From Terriglobales bacterium (GTDB lineage: Bacteria; Acidobacteriota; Terriglobia; Terriglobales; Acidobacteriaceae): a DNA stretch of 64,000 nt. Where the stretch lies: positions 1-64,000 of the forward strand of contig DATHMF010000009.1 in assembly GCA_035487355.1 (NCBI GenBank), given 5' to 3'. Positions 18,392 to 26,888 of this stretch are shown in pieces (positions within the stretch are counted from its first letter, which is position 1; every line of letters starts with the position of its first letter). A program made the position numbers and the translations under genes. The notes beneath the pieces were generated by a model. It was not told the origin of the DNA. It did not search any database and saw nothing but the letters and a program-made list of their open reading frames with translations.

Positions 18392-18441
18392 CCTGACTCT
18401 TAATCAGTAGGTTGAAGGTTCGATTCCTTCCCCGCTCACCA
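18392..18441 (+). pseudogene. 3' half of tRNA-Lys(CUU), probable attachment-site scar
   Basis: These 50 nt contain an anticodon arm (CCTGA, loop CTCTTAA with anticodon CTT at 18399-18401, TCAG), a variable loop, a perfect T-arm (GAAGG-TTCGATT-CCTTC), a 3' acceptor strand CCCGCTC, discriminator A and encoded CCA. The bases before 18391 form neither a D-arm nor the 5' acceptor strand GAGCGGG, so the gene is truncated. A 3' tRNA end is the usual product of integration by tRNA-targeting elements. The 205 nt that follow hold no recognisable gene. Confidence 0.7.
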
Positions 18442-18647
18442 TTTATCTAATATCAAAGGCAGCCAAAACAAGGCTGCTACACCCTGGCTTTTGATTCGCG
18501 CGGGACGGCGCTCATCAAAAGCTCATCAGTTTCTTGCTCAGGGTTTCGCCTGGCGGCTCAAACACAAAATTGAAACACGGACCGGCAGTATTCGGTCACG
18601 GCACACCGTAGGCATAGTTGGAATTCGGGCGATCAAAGCATCCAGCT

Positions 18648-19607
18648 TTAACGAACCGCCGCGGCTTTCAACGACAGACTTTGCAGGCTTTGCAGATAAG
18701 GCGTTATTGATATGCTTCGAGTCTTGCTAACAGGCGTTTTGAAAGATTTAGGATTCAGGATGGCAGCAGCATGAACAATGAATTCATTTACTGCACCCAG
18801 CAATGTCTCGGCTTCTTTTACGGTATAGACCTGCTTAGGTGTCATTGCAGCATCGCCCCAGGCTGTCTTCACGCTCTCAAGCAGAGAGACCATTTCGGTA
18901 TAGACTTCTTTCTTCTTTTTTAAGGCAGAGGTGCTCTCCGGCATTCGACTGACAGCTCCATTGAACTGGCTCAATATCTGCTGCCAGTTCTTGTTTTGCA
19001 TTTTCTGGGTCTTCAGTTTGGGACCCATTTTCTGCAGTCCGAAATCCATGATCCGCATGAGATGGAAGACACAGGCGGTTCCCCGGCCCACGGCCAGGCA
19101 ATTCCCCGCTTCCACGATGTCATTGGCAATTTCTGGATATATTTCAGCCACGAGCGGAGAAAAGCGCGGATTCTTTCCGTAGTAGTGAGGTCTTTCCATG
19201 CGCAGAAAAACATGATCTGAGAGTTCTTCCGCCAGACGGCTTTGCAGTTCGATGATGGACTGACTGTAGGTACGAACGTTATGGGAAGAGCGCAGCTCTT
19301 TCATGACTCTGCGAACATGTTCTCCGGTATCATGCAGGCCTAACTGATCACAGTATTGTTCTATTTCCTGGTAAGAAGGAAGCACCAAGTTAATGGCTTC
19401 AAGAGGAATCATATCTTCGGCTTCTCCGCAGCCGCCTCCATACTCGACCAGGGTGCGAATGTAATCTATCCCACGGACAAGCCGCACGAATTTGTCACCA
19501 TAAAATCTCAAGATTGTTAACAGACTCGAAGGCTTATAGCGCCAATGATGGGGCGGGTCCGCAACTTCGCTTGGTTGATAGCGGTCTGGTTTGATCATCA
19601 TGCGCAT
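18648..19607 (-). CDS. Hypothetical protein with HEPN-like C-terminal helical domain
   Basis: 319 residues, predicted cytoplasmic, mostly helical. The N-terminal part (DRYQPSEVADPP...YDxIRTLVEY) is not recognised. The segment at about 175-290 (ACVFHLMRIMDFGLQKMGPK, NWQQILSQF, SVKTAWGDAAM, EAETLLGAVNEFI) resembles the widespread HEPN/DUF4145-like helical domain found in many standalone hypothetical proteins, some near mobile or defence genes. The canonical RxxxxH RNase motif is not evident. It lies 200 bp from the truncated tRNA and points away from the upstream oligosaccharide operon, so it may be island cargo. Function unknown. Confidence 0.6.
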   Translation of the reverse strand: MRMMIKPDRYQPSEVADPPHHWRYKPSSLLTILRFYGDKFVRLVRGIDYIRTLVEYGGGCGEAEDMIPLEAINLVLPSYQEIEQYCDQLGLHDTGEHVRRVMKELRSSHNVRTYSQSIIELQSRLAEELSDHVFLRMERPHYYGKNPRFSPLVAEIYPEIANDIVEAGNCLAVGRGTACVFHLMRIMDFGLQKMGPKLKTQKMQNKNWQQILSQFNGAVSRMPESTSALKKKKEVYTEMVSLLESVKTAWGDAAMTPKQVYTVKEAETLLGAVNEFIVHAAAILNPKSFKTPVSKTRSISITPYLQSLQSLSLKAAAVR

Positions 19608-19895
19608 ATTGACTTCCCTCAGAAATTGCTCAGCCAGCGTTGCTCAGCTTTTCGTGTGCTTATTAATTCGAGTGCCTATTAGTTTTGTAGCCAGGCTCAG
19701 TCGTATATCGCTTCTGCTGGCAGAGTGCAACTTCTTTCCTCACAAATGAGTGCGTTTTTCAATGCAAAACAAATTGAACCCAAACTAGATGGCATAAGCA
19801 GTCTTGAATGAGTCGGTTAGAGGTTTGGTGTGGAATTTCAAGCACGGCAGCGAGATCGCTATCCTGTTTTATTGGACGAAACGTCAAAAGCTTCG

Positions 19896-22334
19896 TTATT
19901 CATTGCCAGTAGCTTGTGGAACGGTCTGTATTGTGAGCGTGCCATTAGCAAGACCGGGCGCCGAAGCATTGATAACAATCGGGCCGGAGGAACCGCTTGC
20001 CCTGAGAATGGCAAAGCACCGCCCCTGGAAGGCGTGACGTTCAGTAGCCTGGAACGGCTCGTGACTGGCATTATCTCCGCTGTCTACGGCCACAATTGTT
20101 CCCGGGCCGGAGGTTTTGAAGCTGATCAGATTACCGGCATCGGGCACCAGGACTCCGTTTTCATCTACGATTGTGGCTGTAATGTAAGAAACATCATCCC
20201 AAGAAGCGACAATTTTCTCGCGATCGGTAGTGAGCAAAAGTTTTGCTGGTTTGCCAGCAGTCTGGAGTTCGTGAGTAGCGGCGATTTTGCCGCGGTTTGT
20301 TCCCACCGCTTTAAGTGTTCCTGGTGCAAATGGGACAGTCCAGGTACGTGGTGTGTCATCGGAAGGACGCGGTTGCGAGCCCAGGGATTTCCCATTTAGG
20401 AAAAGCTCGACTTTGTCACAGTTGCTGTATACCTCAACGTCTTCTTCATGGTCGCGCCCAGTATTGGTTTGCGGCGTCCAATCAGGGAACAATACTTGTA
20501 CACGCCGTTGCATCCAAGCTTCGTTGCCAGCATCTGCCGGTGCAACCTTGATTGGATGCACACGCCGGGTGATGTACACCGTCGGTTTTTCGCTCCACCA
20601 ACTTTGTCTCTGGAAGGCAAGCGGGCGTGGCGTACCGGTGCGGTCCAGCAATCCGGCTCCGGCAGCGACGGTAGGCCATACATGCGCCTCACCCAGGTAA
20701 TCAACACCGGTCCAGAGGAACTGGCCGGCATATGGAGGATTGTCACGCAACGCCAGCCAGGCTTTGTAATCGTGGCCATTTTCAGTGCCCAGAATTGTAC
20801 GGCTCGGCTTGGCCTGATGAGCGGCGAGAATTTCGTTCTCACGATAGTTCTGGCCGACAACATCGAGCAGGTCAGCCAAGCCATTATCGTAGTCATGACT
20901 TACGTTGGGCCGAAAGAGCGCTTGCGTAACTGGCCGCGTAGGATCGAACTTATGGCACACTGCGACCAGTGAACTGAGCGTCTGTTTGGCAGATTCGGCA
21001 TTTGTGGTATCACGAATTTCATTGCCCACACTGTAAATCACGATGCTGGGATGATTGCGGTCTCTCTGCACGGTGTCGCCGGCATCGCGAAGGGACCAGT
21101 CTTGAAAGTAGAGATGGTAGTCGTAAGGATTCTTAGCGACAGTCCAGGCGTCGAACATTTCATCCATCACCAGGAATCCCATGCGGTCGGCCAAGTCAAG
21201 AAATTCAGGTGCTGGCGGATTGTGCGCGGCGCGAATCGCATTCACACCCAGTTGTTTCAATAATTCCAGCCGGCGCTCCCAGGCACGCAAAGGTACTGCC
21301 GCGCCCAGCGCGCTGGCATCGTGGTGCAGGCAAACGCCTTTGATTTTCAGGTTGCGTCCGTTGAGCCAGAAGCCGGTTGCGGCATCGAAGTGAAAATCAC
21401 GAATACCAAACGTGACGTCTTCGTCGTCAAAAGTGACATCTCCGGAACGCAGACGAACGATTGCGCGATAGAGATGCGGGTGCTCGATATCCCAAAGCGA
21501 TGGAGCACGCACGGTGATCTCCTGCTGAAAGTCGGCGGGTTTGCCCGGCGCAATGGTTTGCGATTTACTTTTAACGGTTTGCACCGGCCTCTGATCAGGA
21601 CCGAGTAAAGTGATTTCGAGTGTTACGTTCTGTGGCGTGTCCGATTGATTGACAACACTACTCTGCACGCGTACCGTCGCTTGGCCGGCAGTAACATTGG
21701 GCGTGGTGATGAATGTTCCGTAATGTTCGAAATGGACTTGGTTGGTTACCACCATGCGAACGTGGCGGTAAATGCCCGCGCCGCTGTACCAGCGAGAGGC
21801 GGGTTGGCCTGAGTTATCGGCCCGCACAGCGATCAGGTTGCTTTGGGTGCCACCGAAATTAAGGTGCCCGGTAAGTTCATAGCGAAAGCTGACGTATCCA
21901 TAGGGCCGCTTACCGAGATGGAAGCCGTTGATCCAGACGTCGCTGTTCGCCATGACACCATCGAAATCAATAAACACGCGGCGATCAGAGTAATCTGATG
22001 GCAGGGCGAAATGCTTGCGATACCAGCCGATGCCAGCGGGCAGGAAACCACCAGCGGCGCCAGCAGGGTTGGCACCGTCGAAGGGGCCTTCAATGCTCCA
22101 GTCATGGGGAACATTCAGAGTGTGCCATGCGGCATCATCAAATTGATTTGTTTCCGCGTCTGCAGAATCACCCTTGCTGAAACGCCAATCGCTGTCGAAC
22201 GAGTTGCTGACACGCACTCGCTCTGAATGCTGGGCCGACGGAACAGCACTCGCCGAAACCACAGCGAGTGAAACTGCAATCCAGATCTGAAATACTGCAC
22301 AAATGGCGAGTTGTGTATGAAGGTGCCGCTTCAT
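19896..22334 (-). CDS. Secreted GH2 beta-galactosidase-like glycosidase
   Basis: 812 residues with an N-terminal signal peptide. The GH2 order is clear: sugar-binding jelly roll (about 40-220), Ig-like domain (220-330), TIM barrel (330-620), then a DUF4982-like segment and an Ig-like C-terminal domain. The acid/base is E439 in YSVGNEI and the nucleophile E518 in LGTENGHD; WYRKHF, RDRNHPS and AAHNPP are standard. It probably removes beta-galactosyl (or related) residues, e.g. from galactan/arabinogalactan side chains of rhamnogalacturonan-I. Its ATG overlaps the TGA of the GH28 gene by 4 bp, so the two are translationally coupled. Confidence 0.9.
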   Translation of the reverse strand: MKRHLHTQLAICAVFQIWIAVSLAVVSASAVPSAQHSERVRVSNSFDSDWRFSKGDSADAETNQFDDAAWHTLNVPHDWSIEGPFDGANPAGAAGGFLPAGIGWYRKHFALPSDYSDRRVFIDFDGVMANSDVWINGFHLGKRPYGYVSFRYELTGHLNFGGTQSNLIAVRADNSGQPASRWYSGAGIYRHVRMVVTNQVHFEHYGTFITTPNVTAGQATVRVQSSVVNQSDTPQNVTLEITLLGPDQRPVQTVKSKSQTIAPGKPADFQQEITVRAPSLWDIEHPHLYRAIVRLRSGDVTFDDEDVTFGIRDFHFDAATGFWLNGRNLKIKGVCLHHDASALGAAVPLRAWERRLELLKQLGVNAIRAAHNPPAPEFLDLADRMGFLVMDEMFDAWTVAKNPYDYHLYFQDWSLRDAGDTVQRDRNHPSIVIYSVGNEIRDTTNAESAKQTLSSLVAVCHKFDPTRPVTQALFRPNVSHDYDNGLADLLDVVGQNYRENEILAAHQAKPSRTILGTENGHDYKAWLALRDNPPYAGQFLWTGVDYLGEAHVWPTVAAGAGLLDRTGTPRPLAFQRQSWWSEKPTVYITRRVHPIKVAPADAGNEAWMQRRVQVLFPDWTPQTNTGRDHEEDVEVYSNCDKVELFLNGKSLGSQPRPSDDTPRTWTVPFAPGTLKAVGTNRGKIAATHELQTAGKPAKLLLTTDREKIVASWDDVSYITATIVDENGVLVPDAGNLISFKTSGPGTIVAVDSGDNASHEPFQATERHAFQGRCFAILRASGSSGPIVINASAPGLANGTLTIQTVPQATGNE

Positions 22335-23617
22335 TGTTTGTCCCCAAGAGCATCTCGATTGATAACGGGTTCCCCCTGCTTAACTGTCAGCTTTAACCCG
22401 GAGATGTCGAGTTTTTCGGCGTGTTCAATCACCAGACCTTTTTCTGCTGACACATTGCAATTCTTGAACTTGATGTTTTGAATCGGGCTATCTTTCAAAC
22501 CGCGGATCACGCCTGCAGACTTAGCTGTGCCAGTAACGTTGATGAGGGTTATGTTGCGGAATACAGGCAAGGGCTTCGCCGGTGGAGCGATGGGTGGGAC
22601 CATTCGCCACTCCATGTTGAATTCAAACGCCTGGCGCACATCACGCATCTGAATGTTGCGGAAGACAATGTTTTCCACGATGCCGCCACGATTAGGCTGG
22701 GTTTTAAAGCGGACGACGGCCCAGTTGTCCGCTTCGGCGATGGAATCACGTACTTCAACGTTGCGTATGCCACCGGAAGTTTCGCTTCCCATGGCGACCC
22801 CGCCGTGTCCGTAGGCGAAGCGGCATTTCTCGATCACGATATCTTCGCTAGGCCGGTTGACCCGCAGCCCGTCGGCATCTTTGCCCGACTTGATGGAAAT
22901 ATCGTCATCGTTGACGTCAATGTCGCAGCGGCGGATGCGAACGTGACGGCTGGAATCCACGTCAATGCCATCTGAGCTGGGGATATTGTGCGCAGCACGA
23001 ATGTTGAGGTCTTCCACAACTACATCCTCGCTGTAGAGGACGTGCAGGCACCAGATCGCCTGGTTTAGCAAGTGCAGCCCCTTGATGCGCACTCGGCGGC
23101 TTTCCTGAAAGCAAATCAGTCGTGGGCGCCTTCTGCTTGGATCTTCCGGTGACACCGGGCCCTGATGTGGCTGGACAAGTTGCAGCCATTGGTCTCCCGA
23201 GCCATCGATCGTCCCTTCGCCGGAAAGTTCGACGCCGGTCAGATTGGTGGCGTTGACCAGGGCCGCCGGCCATTCACGCTCGACTCCTTCCCAGCGAGTG
23301 TTGACCAGCGGATAGTCGTTCAGGTCCGTGGAACCTTTCAGCACACCGTCTTTTTCAATAAAAAGATCAGCACCTTGTTTGAGGAATATCGCTCCGCTCA
23401 GGAATGTGCCCACTGGTATTATCACGACTCCGCCACCTGCGGCCGCGCAGCGATCAATTGCAGTTTGGATCGCGTTGGTGTTGAGTGTGCGACCATCGCC
23501 AACTGCGCCAAAGTCGGTGATGACATAAGCTTTCTTGTGGTTCGTGGCAGCGGCTGTAGCAGTGAACCCTGCCGTTAGTAGCAAAACTAAAAAAGCGGTC
23601 ATCACGGTTTTCTTCAT
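22331..23617 (-). CDS. Secreted GH28 polygalacturonase/rhamnogalacturonan hydrolase
   Basis: 428 residues with a signal peptide (about 1-24) and a right-handed beta-helix. GH28 catalytic motifs are intact: SSDGID (D216), NDDD (D237-D239), GHGG (H271) and RFK (R303/K305). The family hydrolyses alpha-1,4-galacturonic links in homogalacturonan, or GalA-Rha links in rhamnogalacturonan-I; the rhamnose catabolic genes nearby favour the latter or exo-action on its oligomers. First gene of the minus-strand pair with the GH2, transcribed divergently from a second GH2 gene across a 165-bp intergenic region that contains a small palindrome. Confidence 0.9.
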   Translation of the reverse strand: MKKTVMTAFLVLLLTAGFTATAAATNHKKAYVITDFGAVGDGRTLNTNAIQTAIDRCAAAGGGVVIIPVGTFLSGAIFLKQGADLFIEKDGVLKGSTDLNDYPLVNTRWEGVEREWPAALVNATNLTGVELSGEGTIDGSGDQWLQLVQPHQGPVSPEDPSRRRPRLICFQESRRVRIKGLHLLNQAIWCLHVLYSEDVVVEDLNIRAAHNIPSSDGIDVDSSRHVRIRRCDIDVNDDDISIKSGKDADGLRVNRPSEDIVIEKCRFAYGHGGVAMGSETSGGIRNVEVRDSIAEADNWAVVRFKTQPNRGGIVENIVFRNIQMRDVRQAFEFNMEWRMVPPIAPPAKPLPVFRNITLINVTGTAKSAGVIRGLKDSPIQNIKFKNCNVSAEKGLVIEHAEKLDISGLKLTVKQGEPVINRDALGDKQ

Positions 23618-23724
23618 TGTCGCTCACAAATTGGCGTGTTATTTCTCAACACCGGGTACCTTCGCAATTTTGTCCCGCGTATGTTATCTGCGCAGACAGT
23701 GAATGATCAAGGCAGAGTGATATT

Positions 23725-23739
23725 TTTCGCAGGGCGAAA
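23725..23739. promoter_or_regulatory. Palindrome in the GH28/GH2 divergent promoter region
   Basis: TTTCGC-AGG-GCGAAA is a perfect inverted repeat between two divergent hydrolase genes. A related half-site, TTTCGCAG, occurs at 37699-37706 ahead of the regulator gene. It may be the operator of the IclR/PBP-type regulator; only the palindrome itself is observed. Confidence 0.3.
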
Positions 23740-23782
23740 TTACATCGTTGCCGATTTTCAAACTTCTTCGCTGCAGGATAAG

Positions 23783-26761
23783 ATGGGGCGCATGTCGCAA
23801 TCGCGCGTCGTCGGTATTCGCTTTAAGAAATTTCTAGCCGCAGTCTGTTTGGTATTTCTGGCATTTGTCACTGTCGCCGACGCGGCAGAAAGGACCAAAT
23901 ACAATTTCAATCCGAACTGGAAAGTTAAGGCTGGTGACTTAGACGGCGCTGAAAAGGCAGACTTCGATGATAGCTCGTGGAAGACTGTCTCGACGCCCTA
24001 CGCGTGGAACGAAGATGACGCGTTTCGCAAGAGCATCCACGATCTGCCGGTGGGTATTGCGTGGTACCGCAAGCATTTCACGCTTCCTCCCGGGAGTGCG
24101 AACCAGAAAATCTTTTTGGAGTTTGAGGGCATTCGTCACGCGGGCGAGTTCTACCTCAACGGCAAATTCATCGGGCGGCATGAGAACGGCGTCATGGCTT
24201 TTGGCTTCGACATTACCGATGCCGCGAAACCCGCACCCGAAGAAAATGTTCTGACGGCGCGCGTTGACAACTCCTGGACATATCGCGAAAAAGCATCCAA
24301 CTCGACGTTTGAGTGGGCAGACAGAAACTTTTACGCTAACTACGGCGGCATCAATAAGAGCGTCTACCTGCACATGACTGACCGCTTGTATCAGACGCTG
24401 CCGCTTTATTCCACGCTTGGCACCACGGGCGTGTATGTCTACGCGCAGGATTTCGACATTAAGGGTGGGAGTGCGCGGATCACGGCGGAATCGCAGGTGA
24501 AGAATGAGTACTCCGTTGCTAAGAAATTCACGTACGAGATAAGGCTCGAGGACCTGGACGGTAAGACGGTTGCGGCCTTTTCGGGAGGAAGCTACACGCT
24601 GGCGCCCGACAAAACGAAAACCCTGACGGCTTCGGCGAAAGTGAGCGGGCTGCACTTTTGGAGTTGGGGGTACGGCTATCTTTACACGGTCCACAGTGTT
24701 CTCAAGGTTGATGGTCATGCGGTTGATGATGTGGCCATACGCACCGGTTTTCGCAAGACCGAATTTTCGAACGGAATGGTCAAGTTGAACGATCGCGTGA
24801 TCCATCTGAAAGGGTATGCACAGCGGACTACCAACGAATGGCCGGCCGTGGGGCTTTCCGTGCCGGCGTGGATGAGCGACTTCAGCAATCGTCTGATTGT
24901 CGAAGGCAACGGCAACCTGATTCGCTGGATGCATGTGACCCCGTGGAAGCAGGACGTGGAGTCGTGCGACCGCGTGGGATTGATGGAAGCGATGCCTGCA
25001 GGCGACGCCGAACGAGACGCGACCGGACGGCACTGGGAGATGCGCGTGGAGTTGATGCGCGACACCATCATCTACAACCGCAATAATCCCAGCATCCTGT
25101 TCTACGAATCGGGCAACAAAGGCGTTTCCGAGGAACACATGCGACAGATGAAGGCGCTTCGCGACCAGTTTGATCCGCATGGCGGCCGGGCAGCAGGTGC
25201 GCGCGAGATGCTCGACAGCAAGGTAGCCGAGTACGGCGGCGAAATGCTCTACATCAACAAGAGCCTTACCAAGCCGCTGTGGGCGATGGAATACTCGCGC
25301 GATGAAGGTCTGCGCAAATACTGGGATGATTTCACTCCTCCGTTTCACAAAGACAGCCCGGATTACAATCGGAACCAAGATTCGCATGCCATCGAAGATG
25401 TGCGGCGCTGGTACGACTATTGGCGTGAGCGTCCGGGAACGGGAGAGCGGACGAACGCCGGAGGTGTGAACATCATCTTTTCCGATTCCAACACCCATTT
25501 TCGCGGTGAGGAAAATTACCGGCGCAGTGGAGAAGTGGATGCCATGCGCATTCCTAAAGACGGCTATTTTGCCAACCAGGTGATGTGGGATGGCTGGGTG
25601 AATGTCGAAGAGCCGCGGATACACATCATCGGGCACTGGGATTATGCGCCCGGCGCGGAGAAGAACGTGTATGTGGTTTCGAGCGCCGAGAAGGTTGAAT
25701 TGTTCGTCAATGGCGAATCAAAAGGGTTCGGGGAGCAAAGCTACCGATTTCTTTACACATTTTCCAATATCAAGTGGCAGCAGGGCACGGTGAAAGCAGT
25801 GGGCTATGATGCGAGCGGTAAGAAGATCGCCGAAGCCGAGTTGAAGTCCACAGGTACGCCTGTGGCAATTCGCCTGAGAATACATACCGGACCTCAGGGT
25901 TTGCTGGCCAACGGCTCCGACCTGGCCTTGGTGGATGTTGAAGCTGTGGATGTAGACGGCAATCGCTGCCCAACGGTCCTCAACATGATTCATTTTGATC
26001 TTCAAGGGCCGGCGGAGTGGCGCGGTGGAATTGCGCAGGGACCGGAAAACTATATCCTCTCCAAAGACCTGCCGGTGGAGGGCGGCATAAATCGTGTGAT
26101 CCTCAGGGCTGGGCCACAAGCAGGAAAAATAACGCTCACTGCCAAATCCGATGGACTTCGACCGGCTTCGGCCGAGATTATTTCTCAGCCGGTGCAGGTG
26201 ACCGGAGGCCTCTCACTCGAACAGCGGGACGCAGGTTTGCACACCTATCTGCTGCGCGGCCCTACCCCGGCTGGTCCTTCGTATCAGATGTCGAGTGCCA
26301 TGGTGCACATCGCTTCAACAACCGCGGGCGCGAACTCTGAACAAGCCATTCGGAGTTTCGACGACAACGAAACCACTCACTGGGAGAACGATGGCAAGTT
26401 GGATACGGCATGGATCGAATACGCGTTTGATCATCCGGCGATGCCCGACGAAGTTGTGATGAAACTCATGAGCTGGCGCAACCGGTGCTATCCGATTCGC
26501 ATTACGGTTAACGGAAAAGAAGTATTTGCGGGTACGACGCCGGTCAGCCTGGGATATGTGCACCTGCCGCTGAAACCCGTTACGGGAACACACATGCGCA
26601 TCCAGTTGACCGCGCCCGCGCAGGGCCAAGGCGGAATCAATCTGACCGAGTTGGCGGATACCAAGGAGGGCGCGGCTACCGGCGTGGGCCTCACCAGCAA
26701 CGGAACACTGAGCATCGTCGAGGTGGAGATTCATCAGGCACAAACTCCTCGAGGCAATTGA
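23783..26761 (+). CDS. Secreted GH2-family protein with atypical acid/base region and C-terminal discoidin domain
   Basis: 992 residues from the ATG at 23783 (AGGATAAG upstream; ATG 23792 is an alternative); a longer frame starts at 23636. Signal peptide KKFLAAVCLVFLAFVTVADA, then GH2 sugar-binding, Ig-like and TIM-barrel parts, Ig-like/DUF4982-type domains and an F5/8-type carbohydrate-binding domain (about 865-990). Where GH2 enzymes have S-x-GNE, this protein reads NPSILFYESGNKG: the expected Glu is Lys, with another Glu three residues before the G. A Glu in WAMEYS fits the nucleophile. It may belong to a divergent GH2 subgroup acting on rhamnogalacturonan side chains. Divergent from GH28; 127 bp before the ABC importer genes. 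Confidence 0.8.
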   Translation: MGRMSQSRVVGIRFKKFLAAVCLVFLAFVTVADAAERTKYNFNPNWKVKAGDLDGAEKADFDDSSWKTVSTPYAWNEDDAFRKSIHDLPVGIAWYRKHFTLPPGSANQKIFLEFEGIRHAGEFYLNGKFIGRHENGVMAFGFDITDAAKPAPEENVLTARVDNSWTYREKASNSTFEWADRNFYANYGGINKSVYLHMTDRLYQTLPLYSTLGTTGVYVYAQDFDIKGGSARITAESQVKNEYSVAKKFTYEIRLEDLDGKTVAAFSGGSYTLAPDKTKTLTASAKVSGLHFWSWGYGYLYTVHSVLKVDGHAVDDVAIRTGFRKTEFSNGMVKLNDRVIHLKGYAQRTTNEWPAVGLSVPAWMSDFSNRLIVEGNGNLIRWMHVTPWKQDVESCDRVGLMEAMPAGDAERDATGRHWEMRVELMRDTIIYNRNNPSILFYESGNKGVSEEHMRQMKALRDQFDPHGGRAAGAREMLDSKVAEYGGEMLYINKSLTKPLWAMEYSRDEGLRKYWDDFTPPFHKDSPDYNRNQDSHAIEDVRRWYDYWRERPGTGERTNAGGVNIIFSDSNTHFRGEENYRRSGEVDAMRIPKDGYFANQVMWDGWVNVEEPRIHIIGHWDYAPGAEKNVYVVSSAEKVELFVNGESKGFGEQSYRFLYTFSNIKWQQGTVKAVGYDASGKKIAEAELKSTGTPVAIRLRIHTGPQGLLANGSDLALVDVEAVDVDGNRCPTVLNMIHFDLQGPAEWRGGIAQGPENYILSKDLPVEGGINRVILRAGPQAGKITLTAKSDGLRPASAEIISQPVQVTGGLSLEQRDAGLHTYLLRGPTPAGPSYQMSSAMVHIASTTAGANSEQAIRSFDDNETTHWENDGKLDTAWIEYAFDHPAMPDEVVMKLMSWRNRCYPIRITVNGKEVFAGTTPVSLGYVHLPLKPVTGTHMRIQLTAPAQGQGGINLTELADTKEGAATGVGLTSNGTLSIVEVEIHQAQTPRGN

Positions 26762-26888
26762 ACTTTGAAGCTGTTCAGTTAACAAACTTGACCGCTAACC
26801 GAAAAAGCTCATACGATACAGCCGCAACCCATTTGTGAGAGACAAGCTGGTTTGCATCTAAAGGAACATCAGAAGTCACATACGAATC

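Noticed and set aside
18442-18647. Possible integrase remnant next to the truncated tRNA
   Set aside because: All frames checked by eye; no tyrosine-recombinase catalytic motif (R...HxxR...Y) could be found.
23939-25636. 565-codon open frame on the minus strand
   Set aside because: Entirely antisense to the GH2/discoidin gene, with low-complexity basic composition and no domain.
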